Part shown: piece by piece, positions 1 through 6,650 of the stretch
Layout: every line of letters starts with the position of its first letter
Numbering within the stretch: position 1 is the stretch's first letter
DNA from: an uncultured Alphaproteobacteria bacterium
Lineage (GTDB): Bacteria; Pseudomonadota; Alphaproteobacteria; Caulobacterales; Parvularculaceae
Length of the DNA stretch: 10,240 bases
Reading direction: 5' to 3'
NCBI GenBank assembly: GCA_938003575.1
Contig: CALKYG010000316.1
Span: 1 to 10,240, forward strand
The notes under the pieces: generated by a model
Seen by the model: the letters and a program-made list of their open reading frames with translations, nothing else
Database searches by the model: none
What the model was told of the DNA's origin: nothing
Made by a program: the position numbers and the translations under genes

Positions 1-174
1 CACCCCCAAAAAATTTGGTTACCTTAACTAGTCGGTTGATTTTCCAATGAGTTTTTCAGGTTCTGATTGTTGACCGCTAGCCCGGCTTCGCCTAGCTTCC
101 ATGCAATTTGCGCACCGCACAATAAATGAACTCGTGGGACAGCGCACCAGGTTCGTCAAGAGAGATATGCCGAC
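1..174. other. Upstream leader region of carA, no gene seen
   Basis: This stretch is visibly richer in A and T than the rest of the window, especially in the first 70 bases, as expected for a promoter-bearing intergenic region. I find no credible coding sequence in it. A small reading frame that starts near 126 runs out of frame across the carA start and looks like a composition shadow. A five-base inverted repeat, GCTAG at 76-80 and CTAGC at 92-96, lies just downstream of a TTGACC box. A four-codon frame (ATG at 167, stop at 176-178) overlaps the carA start codon and is probably chance. Confidence 0.5.
70..98 (+). promoter_or_regulatory. Possible sigma-70-type promoter for carA
   Basis: TTGACC at 70-75 matches five of six bases of the -35 consensus. 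Seventeen bases later, TAGCTT at 93-98 matches only about half of the -10 consensus. Position and spacing suit carA, but the -10 is poor and no experimental signal is available. The inverted repeat GCTAG/CTAGC lies in the spacer and at the -10, where a repressor could bind; this is inference. Confidence 0.2.
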
Positions 175-1347
175 ATGAAGCTAAGTCAAGCGCCAGCCCC
201 GAAACCGACGGGGGCCATCGCTTTCGCGAACGGACTCGTCCTGAAAGGCGCCGGTGTCGGGGCTGTCGGCGAGGCCGTCGGCGAGGTCTGCTTCAACACG
301 GCGATGACCGGCTATCAGGAAATCCTGACGGACCCTTCCTACGCCGCCCAGATCGTCACCTTCACCTTTCCCCATATCGGCAATGTCGGGGTCAATTCCG
401 AAGATATCGAGAACGCATCGCCCGCCGCCGCCGCCGCGGCTCGAGGCGCGATTTTCCGCTGCGCCGTGACGACGCCTTCCAATTACCGGTCGCAGCTTGA
501 TTTTCCTTCCTGGCTGAAACGCCGCGGCATAATCGGCGTCGCCGGCGTCGATACGCGCGCCTTGACCGCGGCGATTCGCGAGAACGGCATGCCGCACGCC
601 GTCATCGCCAATCACCCGACCGGCGAATTCGATGACGCGGCGCTGATAGCGAAGGCGCGCGCATGGGGCGGTCTGGAAGGCCGCGACCTCGCCAAGGACG
701 TCACGACGCTGCAATCCTATAGCCACACCGAAACGGCCTGGCGCTGGAACCGGGGTTATGGAAAGTCGGCAGGCGACGGACCGCACGTCGTCGTCATTGA
801 TTACGGCGTCAAACGCAACATCCTCCGTCTCCTCGCCGAACAGGGCGCGCGCGTCACCGTTGTTCCGGCGACGGCGAGTTTCGACGACATCATGGAAAAA
901 AAGCCGGACGGCGTCGTCCTGTCGAACGGGCCCGGAGATCCCGCGGCGACCGGCGTTCACTCGATCCCCGTCATCCGCAACCTGATCGACAAAAAGGTGC
1001 CGACATTCGGCATCTGTCTCGGCCACCAGATGCTGGCGCTCGCCGCCGGCGCGAAAACGGTGAAGATGCCGCAGGGCCATCACGGCGCGAACCATCCGGT
1101 GAAGGATCTCGACAACGGCAAGGTAGAGATCGTCTCGATGAACCACGGCTTCACCGTCGATGCTTCGACGCTGCCGGCCAATGTCGAGCCGACCTTCATT
1201 TCCTTGTTCGACGGATCGAACAGCGGCATTCGCCTGAAAGACGCGCCGGCGTTCTCTGTCCAGCACCACCCCGAAGCCTCGCCCGGCCCGCAGGATTCCT
1301 TCGGCCTCTTCAAGAAATTCGTGGACAGCCTCAGAAAGGCCGCCTGA
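175..1347 (+). CDS. carA: Carbamoyl-phosphate synthase small (glutaminase) subunit
   Basis: CarA hydrolyses glutamine and passes ammonia to the large subunit CarB to make carbamoyl phosphate for pyrimidine and arginine synthesis in the cytoplasm. The 390-residue length is normal. The N-terminal small-chain domain (about residues 14-145) carries the family stretches [18 protein letters not shown] and [11 protein letters not shown]. The class I glutamine amidotransferase domain (about 205-385) has the oxyanion segment NGPGDP (251-256), the nucleophile Cys281 in GICLGHQML, and the His365/Glu367 pair in HHPEASPGP. All catalytic residues are present. The ATG at 175 has an AGAGAG stretch about ten bases upstream; an N-terminal extension of a dozen residues before the conserved domain is common in alphaproteobacteria. 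No carB follows, so the subunits are encoded apart. Confidence 0.97.
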   Translation: MKLSQAPAPKPTGAIAFANGLVLKGAGVGAVGEAVGEVCFNTAMTGYQEILTDPSYAAQIVTFTFPHIGNVGVNSEDIENASPAAAAAARGAIFRCAVTTPSNYRSQLDFPSWLKRRGIIGVAGVDTRALTAAIRENGMPHAVIANHPTGEFDDAALIAKARAWGGLEGRDLAKDVTTLQSYSHTETAWRWNRGYGKSAGDGPHVVVIDYGVKRNILRLLAEQGARVTVVPATASFDDIMEKKPDGVVLSNGPGDPAATGVHSIPVIRNLIDKKVPTFGICLGHQMLALAAGAKTVKMPQGHHGANHPVKDLDNGKVEIVSMNHGFTVDASTLPANVEPTFISLFDGSNSGIRLKDAPAFSVQHHPEASPGPQDSFGLFKKFVDSLRKAA

Positions 1348-1392
1348 CGCGGTCAGACGGCTGGTCCGCCCCCCTCGCCAAGCCCCGTTTGC

Positions 1393-1408
1393 GCGGCTAT
1401 AGAGCCGC
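1393..1408 (+). other. Short perfect hairpin between carA and efp
   Basis: GCGGCT (1393-1398) and AGCCGC (1403-1408) form a perfect six-base-pair stem around the loop ATAG. No T-run follows, so it is not a canonical intrinsic terminator. It lies 34 bases before the efp start codon and could be part of the efp 5' leader, a transcript-end stabiliser for carA, or chance. Confidence 0.3.
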
Positions 1409-1442
1409 CAAACCAATCCCCGGAAATGCAAAGAGACGACTT

Positions 1443-2009
1443 ATGAAAATCGCCGGCAACGCCATTCGTCAGGGCATGGTCATCATGTACAAGGACAAGC
1501 TCTGCCTCGTGATCAAGGCCGAACACAGAACGCCCGGCAACCTCCGCGCCTTCAATCAGATCGAGATGCAGGACATTCAGTCAGGCACCAAATACAACGA
1601 TCGCTTTTCCGCCTCGGAGATGGTCGAACGCGCCCGCCTCGAGCAGAAAGACCATCAATATCTCTACGAGGAAGGCGATCATCTCGTCTTCATGGACAGC
1701 GAAAGCTATGAGCAAACGCACATCCTGAAAGACCTCGTTGGAGAGCAGGCGGCGTTCCTTGAGCCCAACATGAAGGTCATCATCGAGAGCCATGAGGGCC
1801 GGCCTTTATCGGTCGAGCTGCCGGAAACGACGGTCGTGACGATCAAGGAAACAGAGCCGACGGTCAAAGGCCAGACGGCCTCGTCATCCTACAAGCCGGC
1901 CATCCTTGAAAACGGCGTGCGCATCATGATCCCCCCTTACCTTTCTGAAGGCGAAAAGATCGTCGTCCGCATCGCCGACCGCGAATATGTCGAGCGCGCG
2001 AAGGATTGA
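1443..2009 (+). CDS. efp: Elongation factor P, asparagine-type loop
   Basis: EF-P binds the ribosome between the P and E sites and relieves stalling at polyproline stretches. The 188-residue product has the three-domain EF-P layout: an N-terminal KOW-like domain (about 1-63) and two OB-type domains, ending in the conserved C-terminal block SSYKPAILENGVRIMIPP and SEGEKIVVR. I chose the ATG at 1443 because MKIAGNAIRQGMVI matches the usual EF-P start; a longer frame from 1389 would add a non-homologous leader. AGAG lies about seven bases upstream. The tip loop reads PGNLRAF instead of the common PGKGQAF, so the residue that is lysine 34 in E. coli and receives beta-lysine is Asn33 here, and the following glycine is also lost. 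The protein is otherwise intact, so this looks like a naturally divergent EF-P class, not a decayed gene. A terminator follows directly. Confidence 0.95.
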   Translation: MKIAGNAIRQGMVIMYKDKLCLVIKAEHRTPGNLRAFNQIEMQDIQSGTKYNDRFSASEMVERARLEQKDHQYLYEEGDHLVFMDSESYEQTHILKDLVGEQAAFLEPNMKVIIESHEGRPLSVELPETTVVTIKETEPTVKGQTASSSYKPAILENGVRIMIPPYLSEGEKIVVRIADREYVERAKD

Positions 2010-2034
2010 CGATAATCCCTGGATCGCCCGAACA

Positions 2035-2058
2035 AGCCCGGCGCCGGCCGGGCTTTTT
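2035..2058 (+). terminator. Rho-independent terminator after efp
   Basis: AGCCCGGC (2035-2042) and GCCGGGCT (2047-2054) form a perfect eight-base-pair GC-rich stem around the loop GCCG, followed directly by a T-run (2054-2058). It lies 25 bases after the efp stop codon and before the metallo-hydrolase gene, so it separates the carA/efp region from the hydrolase-ccm operon. Confidence 0.9.
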
Positions 2059-2097
2059 CGTTTGCGGAGGAATGAGACCCCGAATAGGTTCGCGGCC

Positions 2098-2817
2098 ATG
2101 ACCGACGCCCCGTTCACCGTACAGATCGTGCCCGTCACCCCGTTCCAGCAGAATTGCTCGATCATCAAGGCGGCGAACGGCGCAGCCGCCGTCGTCGATC
2201 CCGGCGGCGAGCCTGACAAGATCATGGCCGCCGCCGCGCAAATGGGCGCAAGGATCGAAAAGATCTGGCTGACGCACGGCCATCTCGACCACGCCGGCGC
2301 AGCGGAGGAAATCAAGCGACGAACAGGCGCGCCGATTGAGGGGCCGCAAAAGGAAGAAGTCTTCTGGCTGCAACAGATCCGCGACAGCTGGCGGAAATTC
2401 GGAATCGAAGACGGCGAGGACTGCACGCCTGACCGCTGGCTCGAAGACGGCGACACGCTCGAAATCGGCGGCGCGACATTCGACGTCGTTTATACCCCTG
2501 GCCACACGCCCGGCCATATCGTCATCGTCAGCAAGGATGCGAGGATCGCCTTTGTCGGCGATGTCATCTTCGCCGGGTCCATCGGCCGCACCGATTTCCC
2601 GCGCGGCGATCACGCGACGCTTGTGCGCTCGATAACGGAAAAACTCTGGCCGCTCGGCGACGACATGCGATTCGTGCCTGGTCACGGGCCGATCTCGACC
2701 TTTGGCCGCGAGCGGCAGTCAAATCCCTTCGTCGCCGACCGGATCACCGGCTATGGGGGCGCGGCGAAACAGGCGCCGGACGAAGTCGCGCAAAAAACCA
2801 CCAAAAGATGGCAGTAG
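2098..2817 (+). CDS. Metallo-beta-lactamase-fold hydrolase, glyoxalase II/YcbL-like
   Basis: This is a 239-residue cytoplasmic metallo-hydrolase; I see no signal peptide. It has the full dinuclear metal set: the THGHLDH motif (His60, His62, Asp64, His65), His136 in TPGHTPGH, Asp155 in VGDVIF, and His196 in PGHGP. The N-terminal VTPFQQNC, the middle GSIGRTDFP and the late SNPF element are typical of small glyoxalase II-like proteins such as YcbL, which lack the glyoxalase II C-terminal substrate domain. The natural substrate is not settled for this subfamily; a thioester such as S-lactoylglutathione is plausible. The ATG at 2098 was chosen because homology begins there, with AGG nine bases upstream; the frame is open further upstream across the terminator but that part is not conserved. 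The last ten bases overlap ccmA, suggesting co-transcription. Confidence 0.9.
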   Translation: MTDAPFTVQIVPVTPFQQNCSIIKAANGAAAVVDPGGEPDKIMAAAAQMGARIEKIWLTHGHLDHAGAAEEIKRRTGAPIEGPQKEEVFWLQQIRDSWRKFGIEDGEDCTPDRWLEDGDTLEIGGATFDVVYTPGHTPGHIVIVSKDARIAFVGDVIFAGSIGRTDFPRGDHATLVRSITEKLWPLGDDMRFVPGHGPISTFGRERQSNPFVADRITGYGGAAKQAPDEVAQKTTKRWQ

Positions 2818-3455
2818 ATGCGACGGTGCCCCGGCTCATCCGCTATCGCGCGACGAACATCTGCGTATCGCGCGGGGGCGATCGCATCCTCACCGATGTT
2901 TCGCTGACGCTCCAGCCCGGCGACGCCGTCATGCTTCGCGGACCGAACGGCGCCGGCAAGACGACCTTGCTGCGCGCGCTCGCAGGGCTCCTGCGGCTCG
3001 ACAGCGGCGCGATCGCCGTCGAAGACGCGGCGACCGGCGAAATCGTCCCCGATGCCGATCCCGTCGTCTATTGCGGCCCGCTGAATGCAACGAAATCCGC
3101 GTTGAGCGTCGATGAAAACCTTGCGTTCTGGGCGGCGCTTTACCGGGCGCCAAAGGAGCGCATCGGCGAAGCGCGCGCGGCTTTCGGGCTCGATGGTTTC
3201 GCCGGCCGGCGCGCAGGCGCGCTGTCGACCGGGCTTGCGCGGCGCCTCGGCCTTGCACGTCTCATCATTGCGCAGAAACCGATTTGGCTGGTGGACGAAC
3301 CAACCGCTTCGCTTGACAGCCGGTCAGCGGAAGTCTTCTCGTCGCTGGTCGAGCGGCATCGCAATTCCGGCGGCGCCGCCGTCATAGCGACCCATGACGG
3401 CGTCGACCTTGACCGCGCACGGCGTGTTGAACTCGCATGCGGGGCGGCGCAATGA
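2808..3455 (+). CDS. ccmA: Heme exporter ABC ATPase CcmA
   Basis: CcmA is the cytoplasmic ATPase of the CcmABCD complex, which uses ATP hydrolysis to release holo-CcmE loaded with heme in the periplasm. The 215-residue protein has Walker A GPNGAGKTT (45-53), signature LSTGLARR (139-146), Walker B IWLVDE (159-164) followed by PTASLD, and the H-loop His196. The segment VDENLAFWAALYR after the Q-loop region is characteristic of CcmA. Two details differ from the E. coli protein: the signature has Leu-Ala where LSAGQQ has Gln-Gln, and the Q-loop region reads CGPLNATK where IGHQPGIK is found. The start overlaps the end of the upstream hydrolase by ten bases, with only a weak ribosome site, so translation is probably coupled. 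Its own stop overlaps the ccmB start (ATGA). Confidence 0.95.
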   Translation: MAVDATVPRLIRYRATNICVSRGGDRILTDVSLTLQPGDAVMLRGPNGAGKTTLLRALAGLLRLDSGAIAVEDAATGEIVPDADPVVYCGPLNATKSALSVDENLAFWAALYRAPKERIGEARAAFGLDGFAGRRAGALSTGLARRLGLARLIIAQKPIWLVDEPTASLDSRSAEVFSSLVERHRNSGGAAVIATHDGVDLDRARRVELACGAAQ

Positions 3456-4120
3456 GGGCGCTCTCCGCAATCATCCTGCGCGATCTGAAACTCGCTTTCC
3501 GCGCCGGCGGCGGCTCCATGCAGGCGGTGTCGTTCTTTGCGATCGTGATCGTGCTTTTCGCGCTCGCGATTGGTCCCGACATTCCGCTGATCTCGAAAAT
3601 CGCCTCGCCGCTTCTTTGGGCCTGCGCCCTGCTGTCGACGCTGATCTCGCTCGACCAGATTTACCGCGCCGATCGCGAGGACGGTTCGCTCGACGTCATC
3701 GTCGCGACGAGCGAGGAACTCGTCGTCACCTGTGTCGCCAAGGCGGCGGCGCACTGGCTGTCGACCGGCCTGCCGCTCATTCTCGCAACCCCGGCGCTGG
3801 CGATCCTGCTCAATCTCGAAGCCGGAGCTTACGGACCTTTGATCCTGTCGCTGCTGATCGGCACGCCCGGCCTGTCGCTTATCGGCGCTTTCGCCGCAGC
3901 GCTGACAGTGTCCCTGCCCCGCGCAAGCCTTCTCATCTCGATCATCGTAAGCCCGCTCTTCGTGCCGATCCTCATCTTCGGATCCGGCGCAGCGACGGCC
4001 GGCGCCGGCGGGGACCCGCAATTCATGTCGAATTTGATGCTTCTTGGGGCTTCAACCCTGTTTGCTGCGATATTTGCGCCTCTTGCCAGCGCAGCGGCCT
4101 TGCGCTCCAACCTCGACTGA
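3452..4120 (+). CDS. ccmB: Heme exporter membrane subunit CcmB
   Basis: CcmB is the integral membrane partner of the CcmA ATPase. The 222-residue product has about six hydrophobic segments (roughly 24-41, 51-68, 95-119, 128-153, 158-176 and 195-218) and the family stretch LISLDQIYRADREDGSLD (about 64-81) in the first cytoplasmic loop. An in-frame ATG exists at 3437, but I prefer 3452 because it forms a four-base ATGA overlap with the ccmA stop and gives the usual N-terminus MRALSAIILRDLKLAFR; a GGGG stretch precedes it. ccmC starts ten bases after the stop. Confidence 0.93.
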   Translation: MRALSAIILRDLKLAFRAGGGSMQAVSFFAIVIVLFALAIGPDIPLISKIASPLLWACALLSTLISLDQIYRADREDGSLDVIVATSEELVVTCVAKAAAHWLSTGLPLILATPALAILLNLEAGAYGPLILSLLIGTPGLSLIGAFAAALTVSLPRASLLISIIVSPLFVPILIFGSGAATAGAGGDPQFMSNLMLLGASTLFAAIFAPLASAAALRSNLD

Positions 4121-4129
4121 GAGAGCGAC

Positions 4130-4879
4130 ATGCCGAACATTTACGAGCTTGCAAATCCAGTCCGGTTTGAACGCCTCGCGCGCCCGGCGATCCCGTGGCT
4201 CGCCGGGGCGACCGTGATCCTGCTCGGCGCCGGCCTTTATTTCTCCTTGTTCAATTCGCCGGCCGATTACCAGCAATCGGACTCCGTGCGCATCATGTAT
4301 GTGCATGTGCCCGCCGCCTGGATGGCGCTCTTCACCTACACCTTTCTGACGATGGCCTCAGCCATCGGCTTCGTCTGGAAACATCCCCTCGCCGATGTGG
4401 CGGCGAAGGAAACCGCGCCGATCGGCGCGGCTTTCACGCTTCTCGCGCTTCTTACAGGGGCGCTCTGGGGCAAGCCGATGTGGGGCGCCTGGTGGGTGTG
4501 GGATGCGCGCCTCACCTCCGTACTCATCTTGTTTTTCCTTTATCTCGGCTACATCGCCGTCTGGCGCGCTTTTGACGACAAGGCGCGCGCAGCACGGCTC
4601 GCGGCAATCCTTTCGTTTGTCGGCTTCGTCAACATTCCAATCATCAAATTCTCAGTCGACTGGTGGAATTCCCTGCATCAGCCGGCAAGCGTCTTTCGCA
4701 AAGGCGGTCCGTCGATTGACCCGTCGATGCTGACGCCCTTATTCCTGATGGCGATCGCCTACACTGTCTTCTTCGCAGCGGCGCTGCTTCAGTCGATGCT
4801 GAACGAGCTGGCGGCGCGGCGCCTGACGCGCCTTGAAGCGGCGGAGACTAAAACAGGGTCAGTGCTGGTGGAATCGTGA
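4130..4879 (+). CDS. ccmC: Heme-handling membrane protein CcmC
   Basis: CcmC binds heme at the periplasmic face and promotes its covalent attachment to CcmE. The 249-residue protein has six predicted membrane helices and the tryptophan-rich WWD domain (WGAWWVWDARLTS, 118-130). The two heme-ligand histidines expected in flanking periplasmic loops are present: His59 in MYVHVPAAW and His183 in SLHQPAS. GAGAG four bases upstream supports the ATG at 4130. The stop codon overlaps the GTG start of ccmE. In most Ccm operons ccmD lies directly after ccmC; here there is no space for it. Confidence 0.96.
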   Translation: MPNIYELANPVRFERLARPAIPWLAGATVILLGAGLYFSLFNSPADYQQSDSVRIMYVHVPAAWMALFTYTFLTMASAIGFVWKHPLADVAAKETAPIGAAFTLLALLTGALWGKPMWGAWWVWDARLTSVLILFFLYLGYIAVWRAFDDKARAARLAAILSFVGFVNIPIIKFSVDWWNSLHQPASVFRKGGPSIDPSMLTPLFLMAIAYTVFFAAALLQSMLNELAARRLTRLEAAETKTGSVLVES

Positions 4880-5337
4880 CGAAGAAAGCAAGGCGACTTT
4901 ACCTCGCGATCGGAATTGTCGTCTTTGCAGCGGCGGCGGTCGGCCTTACCCTGACGGCGCTCAAGCAATCGCTCACCTATTTCTACATGCCGAGCGACGT
5001 CGCCGCGCTCGCGGAACGGCCGGCGACAACGATCCGCCTTGGCGGACTCGTCGAAACCGGCAGCGTCATTTATCCGAAGGCGGACGACGCCGCGCCTGAA
5101 ATCACGTTCAACGTCACCGACGGCGAGGAAACGATAGCGGTCTCCTACGCCGGGATCCTGCCTGACCTCTTTCGCGAGGGTCAAGGCGTCATCGTGCAGG
5201 GACGCTTTGCGCCGGACGGATCTCTGAAGGCGGACAATGTTCTCGCCAAGCATGACGAAAACTATATGCCGAAGGAGGTCGCCGACGCATTGAAGGAAAA
5301 AGGCGTGTGGCAGCAGGAAGGACCCGCGGCGCAATAG
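4876..5337 (+). CDS. ccmE: Periplasmic heme chaperone CcmE
   Basis: CcmE covalently holds heme and carries it from CcmC to the CcmF ligation complex. The 153-residue product has an uncleaved N-terminal membrane anchor (about 8-29) and a periplasmic OB-fold domain with FYMPSDV, GGLVETGSV and the VIVQGRFAPDGSLKADNVLAKH strand region (split here across about 105-126). The heme-binding motif HxxxY is present as His126 and Tyr130 in KHDENYMP. The start is GTG, giving a GTGA overlap with the ccmC stop, which fits translational coupling. The gene ends only three bases from the ccmI stop codon on the other strand. Confidence 0.95.
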   Translation: MTKKARRLYLAIGIVVFAAAAVGLTLTALKQSLTYFYMPSDVAALAERPATTIRLGGLVETGSVIYPKADDAAPEITFNVTDGEETIAVSYAGILPDLFREGQGVIVQGRFAPDGSLKADNVLAKHDENYMPKEVADALKEKGVWQQEGPAAQ

Positions 5338-5345
5338 TCTCTATT
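5333..5345. other. Inverted repeat spanning the convergent ccmE and ccmI stops
   Basis: AATAG (5333-5337) and CTATT (5341-5345) are exact reverse complements around TCT, and each arm contains one of the two facing TAG stop codons. An outer pair, GCGCAA (5329-5334) and TTGCGC (5350-5355), overlaps it. The stem is short and A/T-rich with no T-run, so any role as a two-way terminator is weakly supported; it may simply arise from two TAG stops facing each other. Confidence 0.25.
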
Positions 5346-6201
5346 TCGCTTGCGCGATCATTTTGTCCAGCGTCCCCGCGATCGGCGCGTCGGGCGGGAT
5401 CAATTCTCTCAACCGCGTCCACAGAGCGAGCGCCGTTTCCTTGTCGCCCCGCTTCATCGCCGCCTGCCCAAGGATGAAAAGCGCGAGCGGATCGTCTGCA
5501 TCAAACTCGCGCACCTTGGCGAGCGCGTCTTCAAGCTCCTGACTTACCGAGCCGTCCGGGTCCGGCCCGCCAGCCATCAGGGACTCAGCGAACTGGCGCC
5601 AGTCGCCGAGTGAACCGTCGGAGCGTTTCAACGCCTCACGCCAGGCGGCGGCGCTTTCGTCAGCCCTGCCGAGCACGAGATAGGACCGCGCAAGCATTCG
5701 CCAGCCGTCTGGATCTTCGGGCGACCGCACCAATCGCGCCGCGAGACCATCGACCATTGACGCGATCATCGCGCGCCGTTCTTCGTCGGACATCGCAGAG
5801 ATCTCGGCCGCCGAACCCGCAGCAGCATTATTCTTAGTTAAAGTCGAAGGGGCGCCCGCGCGTCCTGCAACCGTGACCAAGCCAGGCGCCCCGACCTCCA
5901 GATAGATGAAAACCGCCGCCAAAGGCGAAAGTCCAAGCGCCGCTGCGGCGGCGATGCGTCCGAGACGAAACGATCCGCTTGCGGAATTTTCAGCCGCGCG
6001 GATTCTATCAACGCCGGCGGCGGATTCCGCCGCCGAGTCATCGTCCATCAGCCCGAATTCCCGGTCCCGCGCGATCGCAGCGCGCGCCGCGCTCTGATCA
6101 TCCGGCGCCGCCGCGCGCCGCTTTCCCGTCCGGAGGAGCGGCGCGGCGGTGATCGCCGTGACCGCCAGCGCGAGAATGGCGGCAAGCGCCCAGAATATCA
6201 C
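5341..6201 (-). CDS. ccmI: Cytochrome c biogenesis protein CcmI (TPR apocytochrome chaperone)
   Basis: CcmI holds the C-terminal end of apocytochrome c and presents it to the CcmF/CcmH ligation machinery. The 286-residue product has a first membrane helix (about 1-22), a cytoplasmic loop rich in Ala, Arg and Asp, a second helix (about 84-103), and a periplasmic TPR-type domain (about 150-280) with repeat-like helices such as WRMLARSYLVLGRADESAAAW and a C-terminal block starting LALFILGQAAMKRGDKETAL. The loop between helices seems shorter than in many CcmI proteins. I chose the GTG at 6201, which makes a GTGA overlap with the ccmH stop and yields the typical MIFW start; a GTG one codon earlier (6204) is equally possible. 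It is the last gene of the leftward ccmFGHI operon. Confidence 0.9.
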   Translation of the reverse strand: MIFWALAAILALAVTAITAAPLLRTGKRRAAAPDDQSAARAAIARDREFGLMDDDSAAESAAGVDRIRAAENSASGSFRLGRIAAAAALGLSPLAAVFIYLEVGAPGLVTVAGRAGAPSTLTKNNAAAGSAAEISAMSDEERRAMIASMVDGLAARLVRSPEDPDGWRMLARSYLVLGRADESAAAWREALKRSDGSLGDWRQFAESLMAGGPDPDGSVSQELEDALAKVREFDADDPLALFILGQAAMKRGDKETALALWTRLRELIPPDAPIAGTLDKMIAQAK

Positions 6202-6650
6202 CACGCGCCGTCACCCTTGTCAGCCGCGGCCTTCTCCCGTTTGCGGTCATCCGCTCGCTGCATGGAAACGAGATAGGCGCCGGCGCTGAAAGCCGCGACA
6301 AGAAAAATGAGAGCGGGCGCAGCCCAGAGAAGGATCGTATTCCCCTGCACCGGCGGTTCGAGCAATACGTAATCACCGTAGCGCGCAACCATGAACGCGT
6401 AAATCTCCTTGTCGCTGTCGCCGGCGACAAGGCGCTCGCGGACAAGCAGCCGCATATCCTTGGCGAGCGGCGCGTTTGAATCGTCGATGCTCTGGCTCTG
6501 GCAGACGACGCAGCGAAGGTCGCGGCTGATCTCGCGCGCCCGCGCTTCGAGCGCCGGATCGGCAAGCACTTCATCGGGCTCCACCGCGAGAACCGGCGCC
6601 GTTGCGGCGATCAGGGCGATTGCGGCGGAGATTGCGGCGAGCCTACGCAC
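6198..6650 (-). CDS. ccmH: Cytochrome c maturation thiol protein CcmH (short, CcmL/CycL type)
   Basis: CcmH is a periplasm-facing membrane protein that helps keep the CxxCH cysteines of apocytochrome c reduced for heme ligation. The product (150 residues from this start) has a signal-like hydrophobic N-terminus (about 4-22), the diagnostic LRCVVCQSQSIDDSNA motif with Cys47 and Cys50, then KDMR, a three-helix domain, and one membrane helix (about 106-128). The separate short form, with CcmI encoded next to it, is typical of alphaproteobacteria; E. coli fuses the two. The start is uncertain: GTG at 6650 has GAAGG five bases upstream, and GTG at 6656 has AAAGG four bases upstream. Either start overlaps the ccmG end. 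Confidence 0.93.
   Translation of the reverse strand: MRRLAAISAAIALIAATAPVLAVEPDEVLADPALEARAREISRDLRCVVCQSQSIDDSNAPLAKDMRLLVRERLVAGDSDKEIYAFMVARYGDYVLLEPPVQGNTILLWAAPALIFLVAAFSAGAYLVSMQRADDRKREKAAADKGDGAW

Noticed and set aside
24..39. Possible CtrA site (TTAA repeated with seven-base spacing)
   Set aside because: TTAA at 24-27 is followed after eight bases by TTGA, so both the spacing and the second half-site deviate from the consensus.
181..1431. Long leftward reading frame of 416 codons opposite carA
   Set aside because: It lies entirely antisense to a well-conserved carA, is rich in Arg and Gly, and shows no domain; it is a by-product of high GC codon use.
1987..2097. N-terminal extension of the metallo-hydrolase upstream of 2098
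   Set aside because: It would begin before the efp stop codon and run through the efp terminator hairpin; the conserved hydrolase sequence begins just after the ATG at 2098.
2072..2101. Nine-codon leader peptide before the metallo-hydrolase (ATG at 2072)
   Set aside because: GGAGG sits only one base from this ATG, too close for good initiation, and the peptide has no regulatory codon pattern; its stop overlapping the hydrolase ATG may be chance.
3140..4021. Leftward reading frame of 293 codons opposite ccmA and ccmB
   Set aside because: The composition is dominated by Arg, Ala, Asp and Gln with low complexity, as expected for an antisense shadow; the forward strand has two clear genes with overlapping starts.
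3394..4170. Rightward reading frame of 258 codons overlapping ccmB
   Set aside because: It is in a different frame from ccmB, is arginine-rich without family motifs, and conflicts with the conserved CcmB product.
4870..4885. Search for ccmD at its usual place between ccmC and ccmE
   Set aside because: The ccmC stop and ccmE GTG start overlap by four bases, so no gene fits; the better candidate is at 9372-9533.
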